A stretch of DNA of 64,000 nucleotides from Bugulina stolonifera (lineage: Eukaryota; Bryozoa; Gymnolaemata; Cheilostomatida; Bugulidae): NCBI GenBank assembly GCA_935421135.1, contig OW285189.1, positions 15,769,072 through 15,833,071 on the forward strand, in the 5' to 3' direction. The position numbers and the translations under genes were made by a program. Position 1 is the first letter of the stretch; the number at the start of each line of letters is the position of its first letter. A model generated the notes under the pieces. That model was not told where the DNA came from and searched no databases. It saw only the letters and a program-made list of their open reading frames with translations. Below are positions 31,191 to 44,500 of the stretch, piece after piece.

Positions 31191-34100
31191 TTACAACATT
31201 GACATATGCAGCTCTGAGTTGGTATTCTCATTGCTGTTACTAGAATGTCCATACCGTCTGTTGTTATTCGTATGTATTTGAGGATAATGGTTATTATGTC
31301 CGTTATCATTGGAGTCTTCACCGCCATCAAAGTTTATTTTTACATCGCACAATTCTCCTCCGATATCATTACAATCTTTTTTCTGCAAAACGCAAACACA
31401 TCTGTAACATGTCTTGACATCAGATATTAAGTAAAAGAGCCAACAGTTTTATCCTAGTGCATACTATTTTAGTTTGGAATCAGACTACTGGCCAATAATT
31501 AATTATCATAAAGCTTTAGTAAATGAAAGATACACCCCCATGTCTGCTGCCTTAGACTTCAACTGTTGAACATATTTCTTATTATTAGGAAGGTTTAAGT
31601 ACATGTAATCAAAATATAAATTCAGTTGTTACTTGTTAGGCACTCGGGTTATTACTCGTAGTTATGGTGGGAGTTGTTCCATCCCAATTTGCCCATAATG
31701 CATAGCAAACTGTTTCCATTAATCAATCTAGTTTTATGAAATTAAGTTTAAAATGACCGTATCTTCCATTTACTATCCTCACATCAGAAGTGAATTGCTA
31801 CCCTACAAATAGGCCTAACTTACATCACCGTGTTTCTTCCGTCGTTTACCACAGCAGCTTCTGGTATCCAAGGATGCATTGGAGAAGTGAACTAGTGGGG
31901 GAGTGTGGGACATTTTAGTTTCCTCTTCTTCAATCACCGGAGGTTTTTCTTCCGTGAATTCGATATTCTGTTGAAATATTTAGAGGAAGTAAGCCTATGC
32001 ACAAAAGCGTATCACTATCCAACATGGTGTAAGTTGATGAAAAACCCTGCAAACTGCGTAATGATGCAGATAAATATATTCTCTCTTTGATCCTAGTTAA
32101 TAAATTCTTACCGTTGTCTTCTCAAGACAGTTTAATAAGTGATGATGCTGAACTTCAAACACATCTTTGTGTGACATGTCGAAATCCGATTCTCCGTTCA
32201 GTCGCCTGAGCTCAGCCTGCTCCATTTCCTGTTTGGCTTTAACATAAGCTTGGTTACTCGCCTGCTTTGCCATCTTAATTCTATGCAACCGAGCTTTCTA
32301 CAACAATCAGACATCATCACACTTTAATTTTTTCGACAACTTAGCCTTGAAAAAACGTTTCTATTCTACCCTAGAACCTGCTTTAATATTTCAACAAACT
32401 CACTGGCTACAGAGGGATATGGAAGAGGGCAGATAAGGGAGGATAATGGAGAGAGAGCGTAGGACATGATGAAACATATCAAGTGTCATGCTAATTTCAG
32501 GCATCATGCTCCTACATATGAGTACGTGTAGAAAGGGTGTGCAAACAAAGTTTAGTGTCATACAATTTTCTGCATAGATTTTGTTGAATTGGACAGCACT
32601 GTCTCAGCTGAAAAATACATGTACATGCATAGTATGCTACAGGATATTATTATTCTTTATGAATTTGGTGTATATACCCCAAAATCAACCAGACTCAAAG
32701 ATGGTTTCTTATGTGTGATATAGCCCTACTAAAAATTTACACATAGGTCTAACTTGGAATTACACATCTAACATGCATGTAATATACATAGTTGAAACAC
32801 CCACAACTAATGAATGCACATCAAATGGACAAATGCACGCGTAAAACTATTTAAAAATCAAATATTTTCCTACTTGTTTGCGTGTAGCATGTGTTTTGAG
32901 ACAATCAATATTATTGCACCTGATACAGAAAATGATTTAAAACGATAGATATATGTAAAACATTTTTATAGCTTCTTTTCATTCCATTATATCTAACTCT
33001 TTGTTTAAAATGAACGGCAGAGTGAAGTAAGTAAATATAATGAAAGTTACAGACATGTTTTCGTCCTGGGAACAACAATATAAAATGTTGTCAATGCTAG
33101 ACAAGTCTAATCAAACATAAAATGCTTTATGAGGTAGAAAATAAAACTGATACACTCCACACAAACACACACGTGAGTTAGAGAATAAGAAGTTATGAGC
33201 GAGATAAAGAACATAAGTTTTAAGATTAATTGGATAAAACAGTGAGTTTGTGCGAAACACAAAGCAGCTAGTGAGTGAGTTGGACTCTAGACTAGGCTAG
33301 TAAAAGTGTCAGCTCTTCATTAGAAATGCTGAAACTAGAACTTCACTCTCCCTAAAATACCTTCTGGGCTTTCATTTTGTCTTGCCTTTGATTCTGGCCA
33401 AGAATTCTACTGAAGTTTGAGACAATGACGGGCACTGGCAGTGCAATAACCAAAACACCACATAATGAGCAAATACTGCCAAACAGTTTGCCCATTATTG
33501 TCTGTGGTGTTATATCGCCATAGCTGTAATATACAACATATACTCTCAAAAAATAGCATACATAGTATATAAAAATGCAGAAAACCCTTGTGTATTTCCT
33601 GTGATAACCCTTGTGTATTTCCTGTGATAATAATATTTGTTGTAAAAAGCTCAAGAGGTGATCACGTTCATAATAAGGATTTTCTGCATTTATTTGGTCA
33701 ACTCTTGAAATACCTTCTGAGCTTTTCGTTTATCAGCTCTCTGATTCTGGCTATAAATTCGTGAGAAATTAGATACAATGACTGGTACAGGGAGAGCAAT
33801 GACAAGCACTCCACTGAGAGAGCAAACTCCTCCAACTACCTTTCCTATTATACTAGTTGGAGTCATGTCACCATAACTGAAAATAATATTATTATCAATG
33901 TCAAAACATAATTGGTAATTAAACCAGAGTTCATATTAGGTAATTAGGAAGCTTAGCAAAGACAGAGAGATCGAGAAATTAATTAACAATAACAGCACCA
34001 TTACACTCTAAGTCCTAAGATAATGAAGTTTGTATTCATTTGATAAACAATATCAATACCTTTACACCAATGCCAACCACGTACATGTAACTGTAGTATA

Positions 34101-37100
34101 TTAGAATACATATAAATGTATCAATGTATCTGTTTTAATGCACGTTGTGTAATATATATGTATAACACTATTATATTACTACTACTATTCTAGTTATAAA
34201 TGTGACACTACAGTCTATTATAATACGGCAAGTATTTGCATTACATCGAGTCATCACCTTTCAGTAGTTGTCTGCTCTTTCATGTTTTACTTAACAAAGA
34301 GGACACAACTCCTTCATTGACATAATACAATATTATTCATTACTATGAGACATGTACATACACGAAATATTCCGTTATATCTGGCCAGTAGGAATCACTC
34401 AGTATTGACAATTATAGCTCATTCCCATATTTTTACAATGCACAAGACGTCTAAATTGAACCTATATATCTTAGAATTCCAGTATATTCTAAAACAATAA
34501 CACAATTTAAAGCAATTCACAATTATAGTTTTTCCAAGTCAATAACACATTGGCATAGTATGAAATTAAGTCATGCAAAGTAAGATAGCAAGTAGCTGTG
34601 AGTCTTCTGATTGGATAATAAAACCGCAGGTTGTTTTTGAAACAAGAGCCAACCTTCTAATGCAAAATATTATTAATCATTAATGTAAACGGTTTATCTC
34701 TTATTTGTATGCATTTGATTATGTAGTGTAAACTGGTACATGCGTCATTCAAGGTAATGTAGCTAGTCATGTGATATGAAGACTAGTGACCTAGCAGTAG
34801 CAGACAATTGTAGTAAAGTGCACTAGCTGGTGTAGCTAATATTACTGTAAGTTGAAACTGCACTTGCATATAAAGGAAATAACATTGGTCTACAGTGTAC
34901 ATAAGCATGTAATACACATGCAGTGTCTGTACTGCACGTTCATCAATAGAAATAATAATGTATACCATTAGCAAATTCTTGTACTTTTGTATTATCTTAA
35001 CTTCATATCCTGCTGGGCAAATCCATTTGGATGAGGTGGGGGTATATAATAAAGGTGCTATCTTTTCTAACTGAGTAAAAAAATTGAGTTGGTTCTATGT
35101 TGAAAGTTATCAATGACTATTATACACCAGGCATGCCTAGTTCCATTGGTAAAAGTCAGTGAGATTCAGGGTTTTGGTGGGGTGGGGTACCAAAACTTGA
35201 GTTAAAATCAGGGAAACTCCTGCGGAATCAGGAAGACTTAGCGAGACCTGTTATACATATGCTTGAGATGAGAGAGTGAAGATACACCTGGGAGTATTTC
35301 CTATAAACATAAATGTATTGGGTACCGTTCAGAGATATAGTATATACTATTCCCCAAGCTGCTATTGTGAAATATTTAGGTATCACTAGACCACAGGTAT
35401 TAAATACGGGGACGGCGGTCTCACTCACCCCTTCCCCAACCTGAACTACTGGTTCCCCTTAGTCTACACTATATAATTCATATTCCTAGTTTTAACATTA
35501 TGTAATAGAGCCACATTTTCCACATAGTATTATTTGCATACATCTATTATAGGCTACTATACAATAGCATGCCTACATGGTATTATTTGCATACATCTAT
35601 TATAGGCTACTATACAATAGCATGCCTACATAACTGATATTCTTCAACATAATTTTTCGCTGCTCTATGATGTATACAAAATATTTATATAAGAATTAGT
35701 TTAAAGAAAGAAACCTGAACAGCTAAACCTGCATATTGTATATACATAATATATAATTATTATATACATGTACATGCATTCATTGATTGTACTGCATGTT
35801 CAATAGCATCAGATAATATATAAGGTAAATGAAAGCTCACCAGCCAGGGATAGAGTTATAAATAGAACAATTCATGGCACTATTTATTCACAAGACATCC
35901 CATACAATGCAGCTTCCAAAAGATCAATCTAAATCTTTTTGGAAACCCAGTCACCATTAAGTTATTACTATTGGCTTATTGAACAAATATTTTCCTATAA
36001 TTTATAGATTATAATTGAGAACTCATGCTGACTTTACCGTTGCTTTGTATATCAAAGGTAGCCTTGGCTCCATTAACCCAAATCTACTAATCTTTTGTAT
36101 GCAGGTTGTGTAGTAATTATGTAGCCTGTGATTGCTCACTAGACTATGTAATACAAAGGTACAAGGTGTATATTGATTTTCAGATTACATTTGCTTACGG
36201 TGTCAATGCTAGGTACAAAGGCTTGCAAACGATAGTACTTTACTAAAACATGTGAAGGTTTATACACCAACAAAAGGAGGGAAAACATTTGATTTCATCC
36301 TCAGTAAACTTGCATAAGATATAAAAAATTAATATAGTGCATGATGTATACAGATGCCACATACGCTGCGATTTTCTATAAATAGAAATCTTGTATATAT
36401 TACTCTTAATTCAAGAGGTTCATAAATTAGGTTTTTACTTGGACATTCACCTTTCAACACCTTCTAGTGATATGTACGACTGTACGAGTATATGCAGCAT
36501 GAATTCAAATCTCAAACGTAGTGGACAAAGTATTTTAAGTTTAACAATTTATCTATCCAGATACCTGTCCCATTGTCCTTGACCTCTTGAAGCCCAGGTT
36601 ACACAATATTGTAACTTGTGAATATCATGTTGCACCCATCTCATAGGTTATATAATTGCTAGCAGTAAAATTTGAAGTTATTACCCCTTGGCTTATACTA
36701 TATATTTTCCACGGTGCTTGGAATCTAGGGATAGATATAATTCTGACGTAATCTACTAATTATACGATTGATATTTGGTATGCATGTTAGATATACAACA
36801 GATATATAATATCCTATCTATGGTACACGGTATATACATTTAATGGGTGATTGATATCCACTACTTATCACACAATTAATGCCTGTTCACCACATTTATA
36901 TTATAGTTAATTCTAATATTATTAATTAAATTAAGATATTATTATAGGTAGGTAATAGCCTCAAGGTGTTAATTTTCACACATAAATTTACCAGGCAATG
37001 CGCTACGACTGTTGAATGAACTATATAGGTGGAGGAGGTGGGTTGCAGTAGCCAACACCGTCTATGACTGATGATTGAACTATGAGTTTGCCAATGGAAA

Positions 37101-40100
37101 GGAGGCTACTCAACAGGAAGCTATCAAGCTGGGATAGAGGGAAGCCATAATGGAATTAGTTATTGATTCTATCACTTATGCTGATCTATCTGACTTCATC
37201 ACAATGTTACTAGAAAACCCAATGGAGAACATTATTATATACTATATTAGAATGTAGCCTATGCATGATTTTTTGCTTACTGTTTCTACACAGTTCCAAT
37301 ACATTTCAACAGTGGCCAGCAAAAGTTCAAAATATTTTAGCTTATTTATTAGAAAAAAACTTTTAACCAAATTTCAAAAGGGTACAGTCGAGTCAGCAAA
37401 CAACAGAGAACATGACTTTATTTTGGCAAATTTTATATGCTTATAAATTCAGCATGAAAGATATATATATATTTATGGTAGGGTTAACACAGAGTACGTG
37501 AAATGCATCTAGTACTTGAAGAAGAATTTTGCATGTAAAGCACTATGTTTGCATGCATGACTCTGCCTGTATAGTGTAGTCTAGTGTAGCCTATTAGTAA
37601 GTGTAGGAGGGCATGTCAGCTATGCCAATAACATTCTATAAATAGCATCATATTATATCCAGGTGGACTGTGCTTCCTCCCTGTGTAGTGTGTAGTACGT
37701 CTTTCTTCATAATCTCATCTAGTGTTATTTCATTTCGGATTTTAATATACATGAAAACTGAAATGCATTATTTTGTTGAGCTAATATTGCGCAGATGTGC
37801 TGCAGTAATTGCAATATATTGTACAACGTTATGTAATGTAATATCAATTAAATAATGCAAAAATAAGTAGCTGGTATAGATTATTATAGCAATATTAATT
37901 TTGTTAATTGTTATCCTTCTAATCAATCTGTAACATGCCTATAGGCATACGTTATGTAATAATATTCTAGTAATATTACTGCAGAAACCTCCCCTGCCAG
38001 TAGCCTTTAATTTAATTGTACTTGTAGTACAGAACGGAGACCTAGCGGTCAGCTTGTAGTATCTTTGAGATTTTAATCTGCAAATCTATATATGGGTGAT
38101 TTAAATATAAAAAATCTACTGAATAACAACACCACTATTGAGGTAAACATGATTTTGAGTTTTTTTCAGCCAATAGAAATAAGTGTCCAGTGGTTACCAT
38201 GAATATTTCACCTTTTCTAACTAACACTTAAAAAATTGTGTTTTCCTGTCTCAAACCCCAAATAAATGCCAATTAAGTTGATAAATATTCAGCTACAAAT
38301 TATATAATTTGCAACACTTTCAAAATAACTATTGCCAGGTGTGATATAAATTGAGACTGCTATCTTTTGCCATCAAGCAACTCATATCCCATCTTCTGCA
38401 TCTTCTGTTTTGACTCTACTAAACTCGATAAGACTAAAACAGAACTTTCTAATAACCTGCATATTAATATTATTATTGAAAAATTATATCAGTCAGCCAA
38501 TTAGAATGATATTCACTTAATGGATCGTGTCTTATAGTCCCAACCAGTATGGTACAATGTGTATATATGATCCAGCTATTGAAATCATTTAGTTATAAGC
38601 TTCTAATCATTAAGTCAATCAATGTAATTATATGGTTATTCGTTTACTTATAGAATACCATCTAATTACATGTCAGCTGAATGCTGCCATCTTAATATGA
38701 GTTTGAAATTCAATAAAATTTTCTTGGTAGTAGATTCTGTGATTTTCTTGTGGCTATTTTAGTGTTGTTGCTAATTTTTTACATGTTCGTTATTAATGCT
38801 ATCAGAATCAGACTCCAACTTGTTCTACTGCCCCAGGAAGCTGCTTGAAATAAAAACCCTCAATTGTAGTGCCACATGGTTAACCTAAAACACGTGTATA
38901 TTGGGTGGGCGTCATTAAACAAACATCTGCAAATGTAAAGCAACTTTTCTAAAAAACAAAAGCAAAAGAATATTTTAGTTATGAAAATAGCTTTTAAAAC
39001 CGTTTCAAACTATAATAGTGTCCATTACATTAGGGAAGCTATGAATTTACCTATGAAAGTACCAAATAGACATACATGTATAATTGCATACGATGTATAT
39101 ATGACAAGGCATCAGTTGCTTGGCTATCAAGTGGAGCACTAATGGATTGAACATTTGACAGCATATAAAGTGGAAAGTCATCGCAGTACAGAATTGAGAA
39201 TACAGTCACTCTGGCGTTATGCTAATCTCAATCACTCCGCTGTACTAGCAGAGAAGTTGCACAAGTTTCACAGCTGTATTTATCGACTAGTTTTCCATAT
39301 TTTCCTGCTGATTATTTAATTTTCTAAAAATAGGATGTTTTACTAACAGAAGCACAAGTCAATAGCTTGCATTAATACTCACAGACCTAGGTTCACAAAT
39401 ATTGATAATCTGCTTGCATTATAAAGTTGTTTTGAACCATTAAAATGCTCTGGACTCATAGACTATTGGAATAGTGCCCTTACTATTGGCAAAACAGACT
39501 TTCAGTGCATAGATTGAAGAGTAGCTGATTTGCCAAAGGCAGCGTGTCCCAAAATAAATGTGCTTACTCACTATCTCAGTGTGATTTATAGGACTTATGC
39601 AAATCTACAACCAAACACTACAGGCCCTTGTAGCTCTCAGTTGCAAGTTTCAAATATTAACCTTTGGATAACACAACAGAGATGGTACACACTAGTGTGT
39701 TGGGCTATAGCCTGTGTTTCCTCATGCACTATCTAAACCGTCTGCAGCGCTATAGACAAGCTGATTAATCTTGTTCACCTGCGTCAAAGTAAATGCAAAG
39801 TACACAGAGATTACGTCAGTTAGCTGTAATACTGAAGATTTAAGTAGTAAATGAGTTGTATGCTGCAAGTAGAGCTAGATTGAGGCAGTTGTGCCAGTAT
39901 AACACATATAGTAGTATAACCTACAGTTTGATGGCTAATCTCTAGATATCATAGGTTAATAACTCTGCTCTAGATATCATTGGTTGCAGTGATATATTGC
40001 CGTACTTCAAAGAAAACCTATATGTGCAAGTTACAAGTTTTTAGGTAATAGTAATATAATAGATAGTATGTTGCAGCTAGTATTAGTGATACAGTTATAT

Positions 40101-41581
40101 ATAATGTGTAATATGTGCATGCATATGGTATGTGATGTTAGATACAATGTAATTATGGAGTCATACAGTTTCCCATATTTTACTACCTTGGAGAGTAGGT
40201 AATGATATTGTGATTTATGTATTCTAGTTATCCCTCTTTGTTGTTCAGTTATAGGTTATTCTCTTCCCACATGTTTGTAATCATATAGAGCTAAATTGGG
40301 CGTTAAACCCCCAAGGCTACATACAGAATTGATTTCTCTAGGAAATGATAGTTTTTCTGTTATTAGTAGTACCTATGTACACGCTGTATCACTTGCACAT
40401 GCCAATCACTGCCAGTGAAAACAAAATGGAATAATGCAGAATAGGACATGTCAGCTAATAGATATAAACACTTACCCAAGGGTTGTCATGGTAACTATAG
40501 TATACCAGAAGGCAGCAGGGATGCTGACGAACTTGGTATCTGCTTGGTTCTTCTCGGCGTAGAACATGATGGTTGAGAATATAATAATAGCCATACTAAT
40601 GGAGAAGAGCAGGAATCCAAGCTCACTGGCACAGCTCTGTAGGGTGTATCCCAAGATACGAAGTCCTTGTGAGTGCCTACTAAATTTAAAAATACGAAAC
40701 ACCCTAAACACTCTCAGCGTGACGAACGCACCACTGACGTCATCATTTTCTGGGATAACGAGCCCGATATAATATGGTAGAATAGCTACTACATCTATAA
40801 TACTCATGATGCTCCGTACAAAGTTGCATCTGCTGGGTGCAGCGTACAGCCTAAGACAATATTCAACAGTGAAGATCATGACGCATGCCGTGTCAACGAC
40901 AAAGAATGCATTTTCGTAGCGATCTCCACATGGCGGATTGAAGTCTGTGCCTTCAATAACTCCACACGGTATTGTTTCTGTAACATTGGTAAGCACGGAT
41001 ATAGCTATGAAGAAACCCGTGACATAGTAAAATACTAAAGCTACAGTACTTGATTGAGGATCTTCGAATGATTTCCACATCTTCTCTCGGAATGTCATCT
41101 CAGCGACGGCCTCTACATTGTCAGAGTCTTTGTCGTCAATAAGACGTTCCTGAGTCTCTCTCTTTTTATCTCGATATTCTTCGTAACAGCAGTCACCAAT
41201 CACATCAGGCATGATTCCAAAAAATGCTAGTTCTTCGTCATACGACGATACACATTCATTTTTAGGATAATGGAGTTTTCCTGTGCGATAAAAATTAAGT
41301 ACGTTTTTGAAGACATCTGGATCTCGATCGAAGAAGTATTCCCCGGATTCACCGTCTAAGAAGAACTCCTTCTCGTTTGAACCGAGCAGAGTGTCTGGAT
41401 ACTTTTCTAGAGTATTCCTCCAGACCTCAAATACTCTGCCACTCACGTTAATCTTTAGTCTCTCGTCTGAACGATGGCTGTTTGCAGTAGTTGGAGATTG
41501 AGGCATGGGGTTTTGAGCTATAGGAACCCATCCTATCGCTGAAGCTCGGGCAATTGGCAACCAAGCAGCAACTGATGCCAT
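31191..41581 (-). CDS. KCND: Voltage-gated potassium channel, Kv4/Shal subfamily
   Basis: Pore-forming subunit of a rapidly inactivating (A-type) K+ channel in the plasma membrane. Coding exons: 40476-41581, then either 33714-33876 or 33361-33523, then 32112-32297, 31824-31967 and 31191-31382. The product is 596 aa with either variant. The N-terminus [18 protein letters not shown] is the Kv4 signature that binds KChIP partners and drives inactivation. The T1 domain spans about 41-140 and carries the Kv2-4 zinc motif (H104, C110, C131, C132). S1 is about 179-200, S2 223-245, S3 256-275. S4 has R290, R293, R296, K299 and R302. S5 is about 318-342, and the filter TTLGYGD is at 366-372. The C-terminal tail keeps [12 protein letters not shown] and the CC-plus-basic block, both Kv4 hallmarks. 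AG at 41590-41591, just before the ATG, suggests an upstream non-coding exon. Confidence 0.96.
33361..33523 (-). CDS. KCND: Kv4 alternative pore/S6 exon A (downstream copy)
   Basis: A 163-bp exon encoding [20 protein letters not shown], then [17 protein letters not shown] and [17 protein letters not shown]. It begins with one base that completes the glycine of TTLG and ends in phase 0, exactly like exon B at 33714-33876. The two encoded 54-residue segments are identical at 41 positions. The differences cluster in the filter-to-S6 link and the S6 start, and again after S6. Its acceptor follows TATTACAG and its donor is GTATTT. Confidence 0.93.
33524..33713 (-). other. 190-bp intron between the alternative Kv4 exons
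   Basis: A short spacer separating exons B and A. It contains two tandem copies of a 23-bp unit (ACCCTTGTGTATTTCCTGTG core) at about 33585-33630. Its shortness could physically hinder splicing of B to A. Confidence 0.6.
33714..33876 (-). CDS. KCND: Kv4 alternative pore/S6 exon B (upstream copy)
   Basis: A second 163-bp exon with the same phases as exon A, encoding [20 protein letters not shown], then [17 protein letters not shown] and [17 protein letters not shown]. The segment after S6 is closer to the usual Kv4 sequence than that of exon A, while the filter-to-S6 link is less so. It lies upstream in the transcript, 190 bp before exon A. Including both exons would frameshift exon A and reach a stop near its end. 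Confidence 0.93.
35127..35250 (+). repeat. Dispersed repeat copy B
   Basis: Shares ordered blocks with the reverse complement of 20586-20740: CAGGCATGCCTAGTT, GGTGGGG, TTGAGTTAAAATCAGGGAAAC, and GAATCAGGAAGACTTAG. The class is not recognised. Confidence 0.5.
35528..35633 (+). repeat. 53-bp tandem duplication
   Basis: The segment beginning TATTATTTGCATACATCTAT at 35528 is repeated at 35581 with no difference seen through GCATGCCTACAT. Two copies only. It looks recent, or could be an assembly feature. Confidence 0.9.
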
Positions 41582-41589
41582 TGTGATTT

Positions 41590-44500
41590 CTGTAACAGAA
41601 AACATTTAGAAATATTAAAACTTATTAAACTCTAAATAAAATCACACACCAACTTACAAGAACATTTAAATATGTAGGCCTACATGTAAATACAAAACAA
41701 TAAAATGTAATAAAATGCAAAGAGACAACAACTTAATGCACTGTCAACCTGTGACTTGAGATGTTCACTTACATTCAGCTAATAAAATCCAATTATAAAT
41801 GTACTTGAGATTACAAGAGTCAGAAGAATTCAAACTGCTGCTGCCTTTCAACATGCTGCCACGATTTGCATAACTTGATTAGCATATATATAAAGCATAG
41901 CACTTTGGTGAATAATGAGTAGTGGTACACACAGCCTACGCTTGCTCGTTCTTAGACAGAAGCTAAGTCAATGTCGTCTGTCTATCTTTACCCTTGGCTC
42001 TCTACTATGCATCAACTTTAACATACTATGATACTGCATCATCACTGATTAACAACTAAATCAATAAACCAGTTTACCATAATAATATTGGCTATTGCTG
42101 CCGTGTTTTATGCAACGGAATAAGATAACCAGGGAGTTGTGGAACTTCTTAAACATGTACATGTGTGATTATTTCTAACTTGAGCTTCACTTTTGGATCA
42201 ACTAAGTTATGCAACCTATTCAGATCAACTGCAACATAAACGAGCTTGTATTAAGCAACTTATATTCTATAAATATGTGTTATATTATGTGCTCTATGCT
42301 GTGTATTGGAAGTGCATATATTTAGTCAACTACAGGGAGTATGTATATCGAGCTATTGATATGAATATAGAGAATCCGATAATTGCTGCCTGTGGCCTAT
42401 ATACAACTCATTTTAGCCATTATTGAATCACTTTGTCCAGGATTATCTTATTTATACCCATCTGCTATTAACTATATACATTCACTCATCAGTCATTAAA
42501 CTAGATTTCTCTTCAAACATAACTAATGTAATATGCTACAATATTATTTGTAATATGCTACGATATTACTTGTAATATGCTACGATATCATTTGTAATAT
42601 GCTACGATATTATTTGTAATATGCTACGATATTACTTGTAATATGCTACGATATCATTTGTAATATGCTACGATATTACTTGTAATATGCTACGATATTA
42701 CTTGTAATATGCTACGATATTATTTCTAATATGCTACAATATTATTTGTAATATGCTACAATATTATTTGTACTCTCCCATCAGAAGAGCAAAATAATGA
42801 GAAAGAAGACAGGATTGTTTTTCATCTGAAGGCTGCAGATGAATATCAAAAGCCTGCAATGAAATTGATTTGATTTGATAGTGATTATGATTCCTCATTA
42901 TTTGGAAATGATTTTAAATATTAATAAATTCTAGGAATCACAGCTTCATACATACTAAAATTTTCTTTTTCATGTTTATATTATAATAATAATCATGACT
43001 ATTTGCATGTGCACTGCAAGTACATTGGCCTTTATACATATGGTGTTGTACTATAGCTTTTTGGTATGTTGTGTGTGTCTTATTATTGCTGTTTTTGACC
43101 TGAGAGTTTTCACTGTCAATGCACTTTGAAAGTTTTAATTAGTGAATACACTTTGGCTCAGCCTGATACCTTCCTAAAATGAGATTCCTATAATAATTGT
43201 AATAGCTATCCATAATAATAAGTTCACTAGCCTTTTCCTGATTGATTATACAGTACAAGATTAATGTAATATTATGATTATATTACATGTACATGTATTA
43301 GTAATCATTAATTCAACCTTGTATTATATTCTTCATGTCATCTAAAATTCCAATAAAATAAATCTGCATTAGCATCGCAGGGTTAATATTGTATCTACCT
43401 GCTAAAATGGCGAGTTCAGGTTATCTCTTATAGCCTTTCTTGTTATATACATATCTAAGGTGATGTATTGGTAATATAAACATACATGTATGTGTTGTAC
43501 AACAGTCGGGCTCATCAGAGACAAGAGTAAAGAATGGAACGAGGGATAACTCCACACATGTGACTGTTGTCTGCAGTTACATAACAAACTTCAAACTTCT
43601 ATAGTCTACAGTTTTACATGATGTATAATATGACACATAAATATTACTGTAATATCACTGGACCCCTATAATGTAGAGGTACTTACACATGTGCAAGTAC
43701 AAGTACTTACATGTATTTATGTATATGTATGTGTATGTGTACTATGCGAATACTTGTATCATTTGTGCGTAAGGGTTGAGTGCTAAAAGCAGTGTGCAAA
43801 AATATGGACGGTTTTCACTAACTAGTGTAGAAAGGTTCACATTGGCATTCAAATGTAAGCCTGTCTTCAATCAGGTAAACCTGGATTTTTAGAATGTTTT
43901 ATTCTTCAGTTCTATGTGGGAACATTGTTAGGCGCATGGTGTACCCAGGCTACACCATTGGAAACTAATTACCTGATATAAATATAACTCAGCGGAATAG
44001 CTGATAAATCCTATTACCAATTTACATATATTACATGTGTATGTAGGTACTGGAATGGTCAATACTGTCTGTCTATATTCCGTCTCACCTAAAGGAACTA
44101 TGGATTCCAAAGACGTATGATATAATCAAGAAGAGGCTATGTTCACTCTGTAGATTCAGATTCAGCTACACATATCACATCTAATAGTAATGCAAAAGTT
44201 GTCCCTCATGGGATTGTCACAATATTTCAATGGATAAAAATAGAGATGGAGACGCGCCTCTACTCCTTAATTTATCGATAATTTTGTTTCATGAAGAAGA
44301 CGAACTGACCTTCGTCTCTATTTTTAAGATCATTAAATATGTTTAGAATGAAATTAAGTAACACAACACGTGCAGTTGAATAAAGTGGGAAAGAGTGGGT
44401 GGCTATTAACCAAACGAACCCTTTAATAAATGATGAAATTTGTGATGCAGAAAGGCCCCAAATGAGTTACACTGCAGAATTAAATATCATTCTTCAAAGC

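Larger units (their letters stand above)
33877..40475 (-). other. Kv4 intron 1 between the T1-S5 exon and the pore exons
   Basis: A 6.6-kb intron with no supported coding exon. It holds a second copy of the dispersed repeat at about 35127-35250 and an exact-looking 53-bp tandem duplication at 35528-35633. TA-rich microsatellite patches are also present. Confidence 0.6.
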
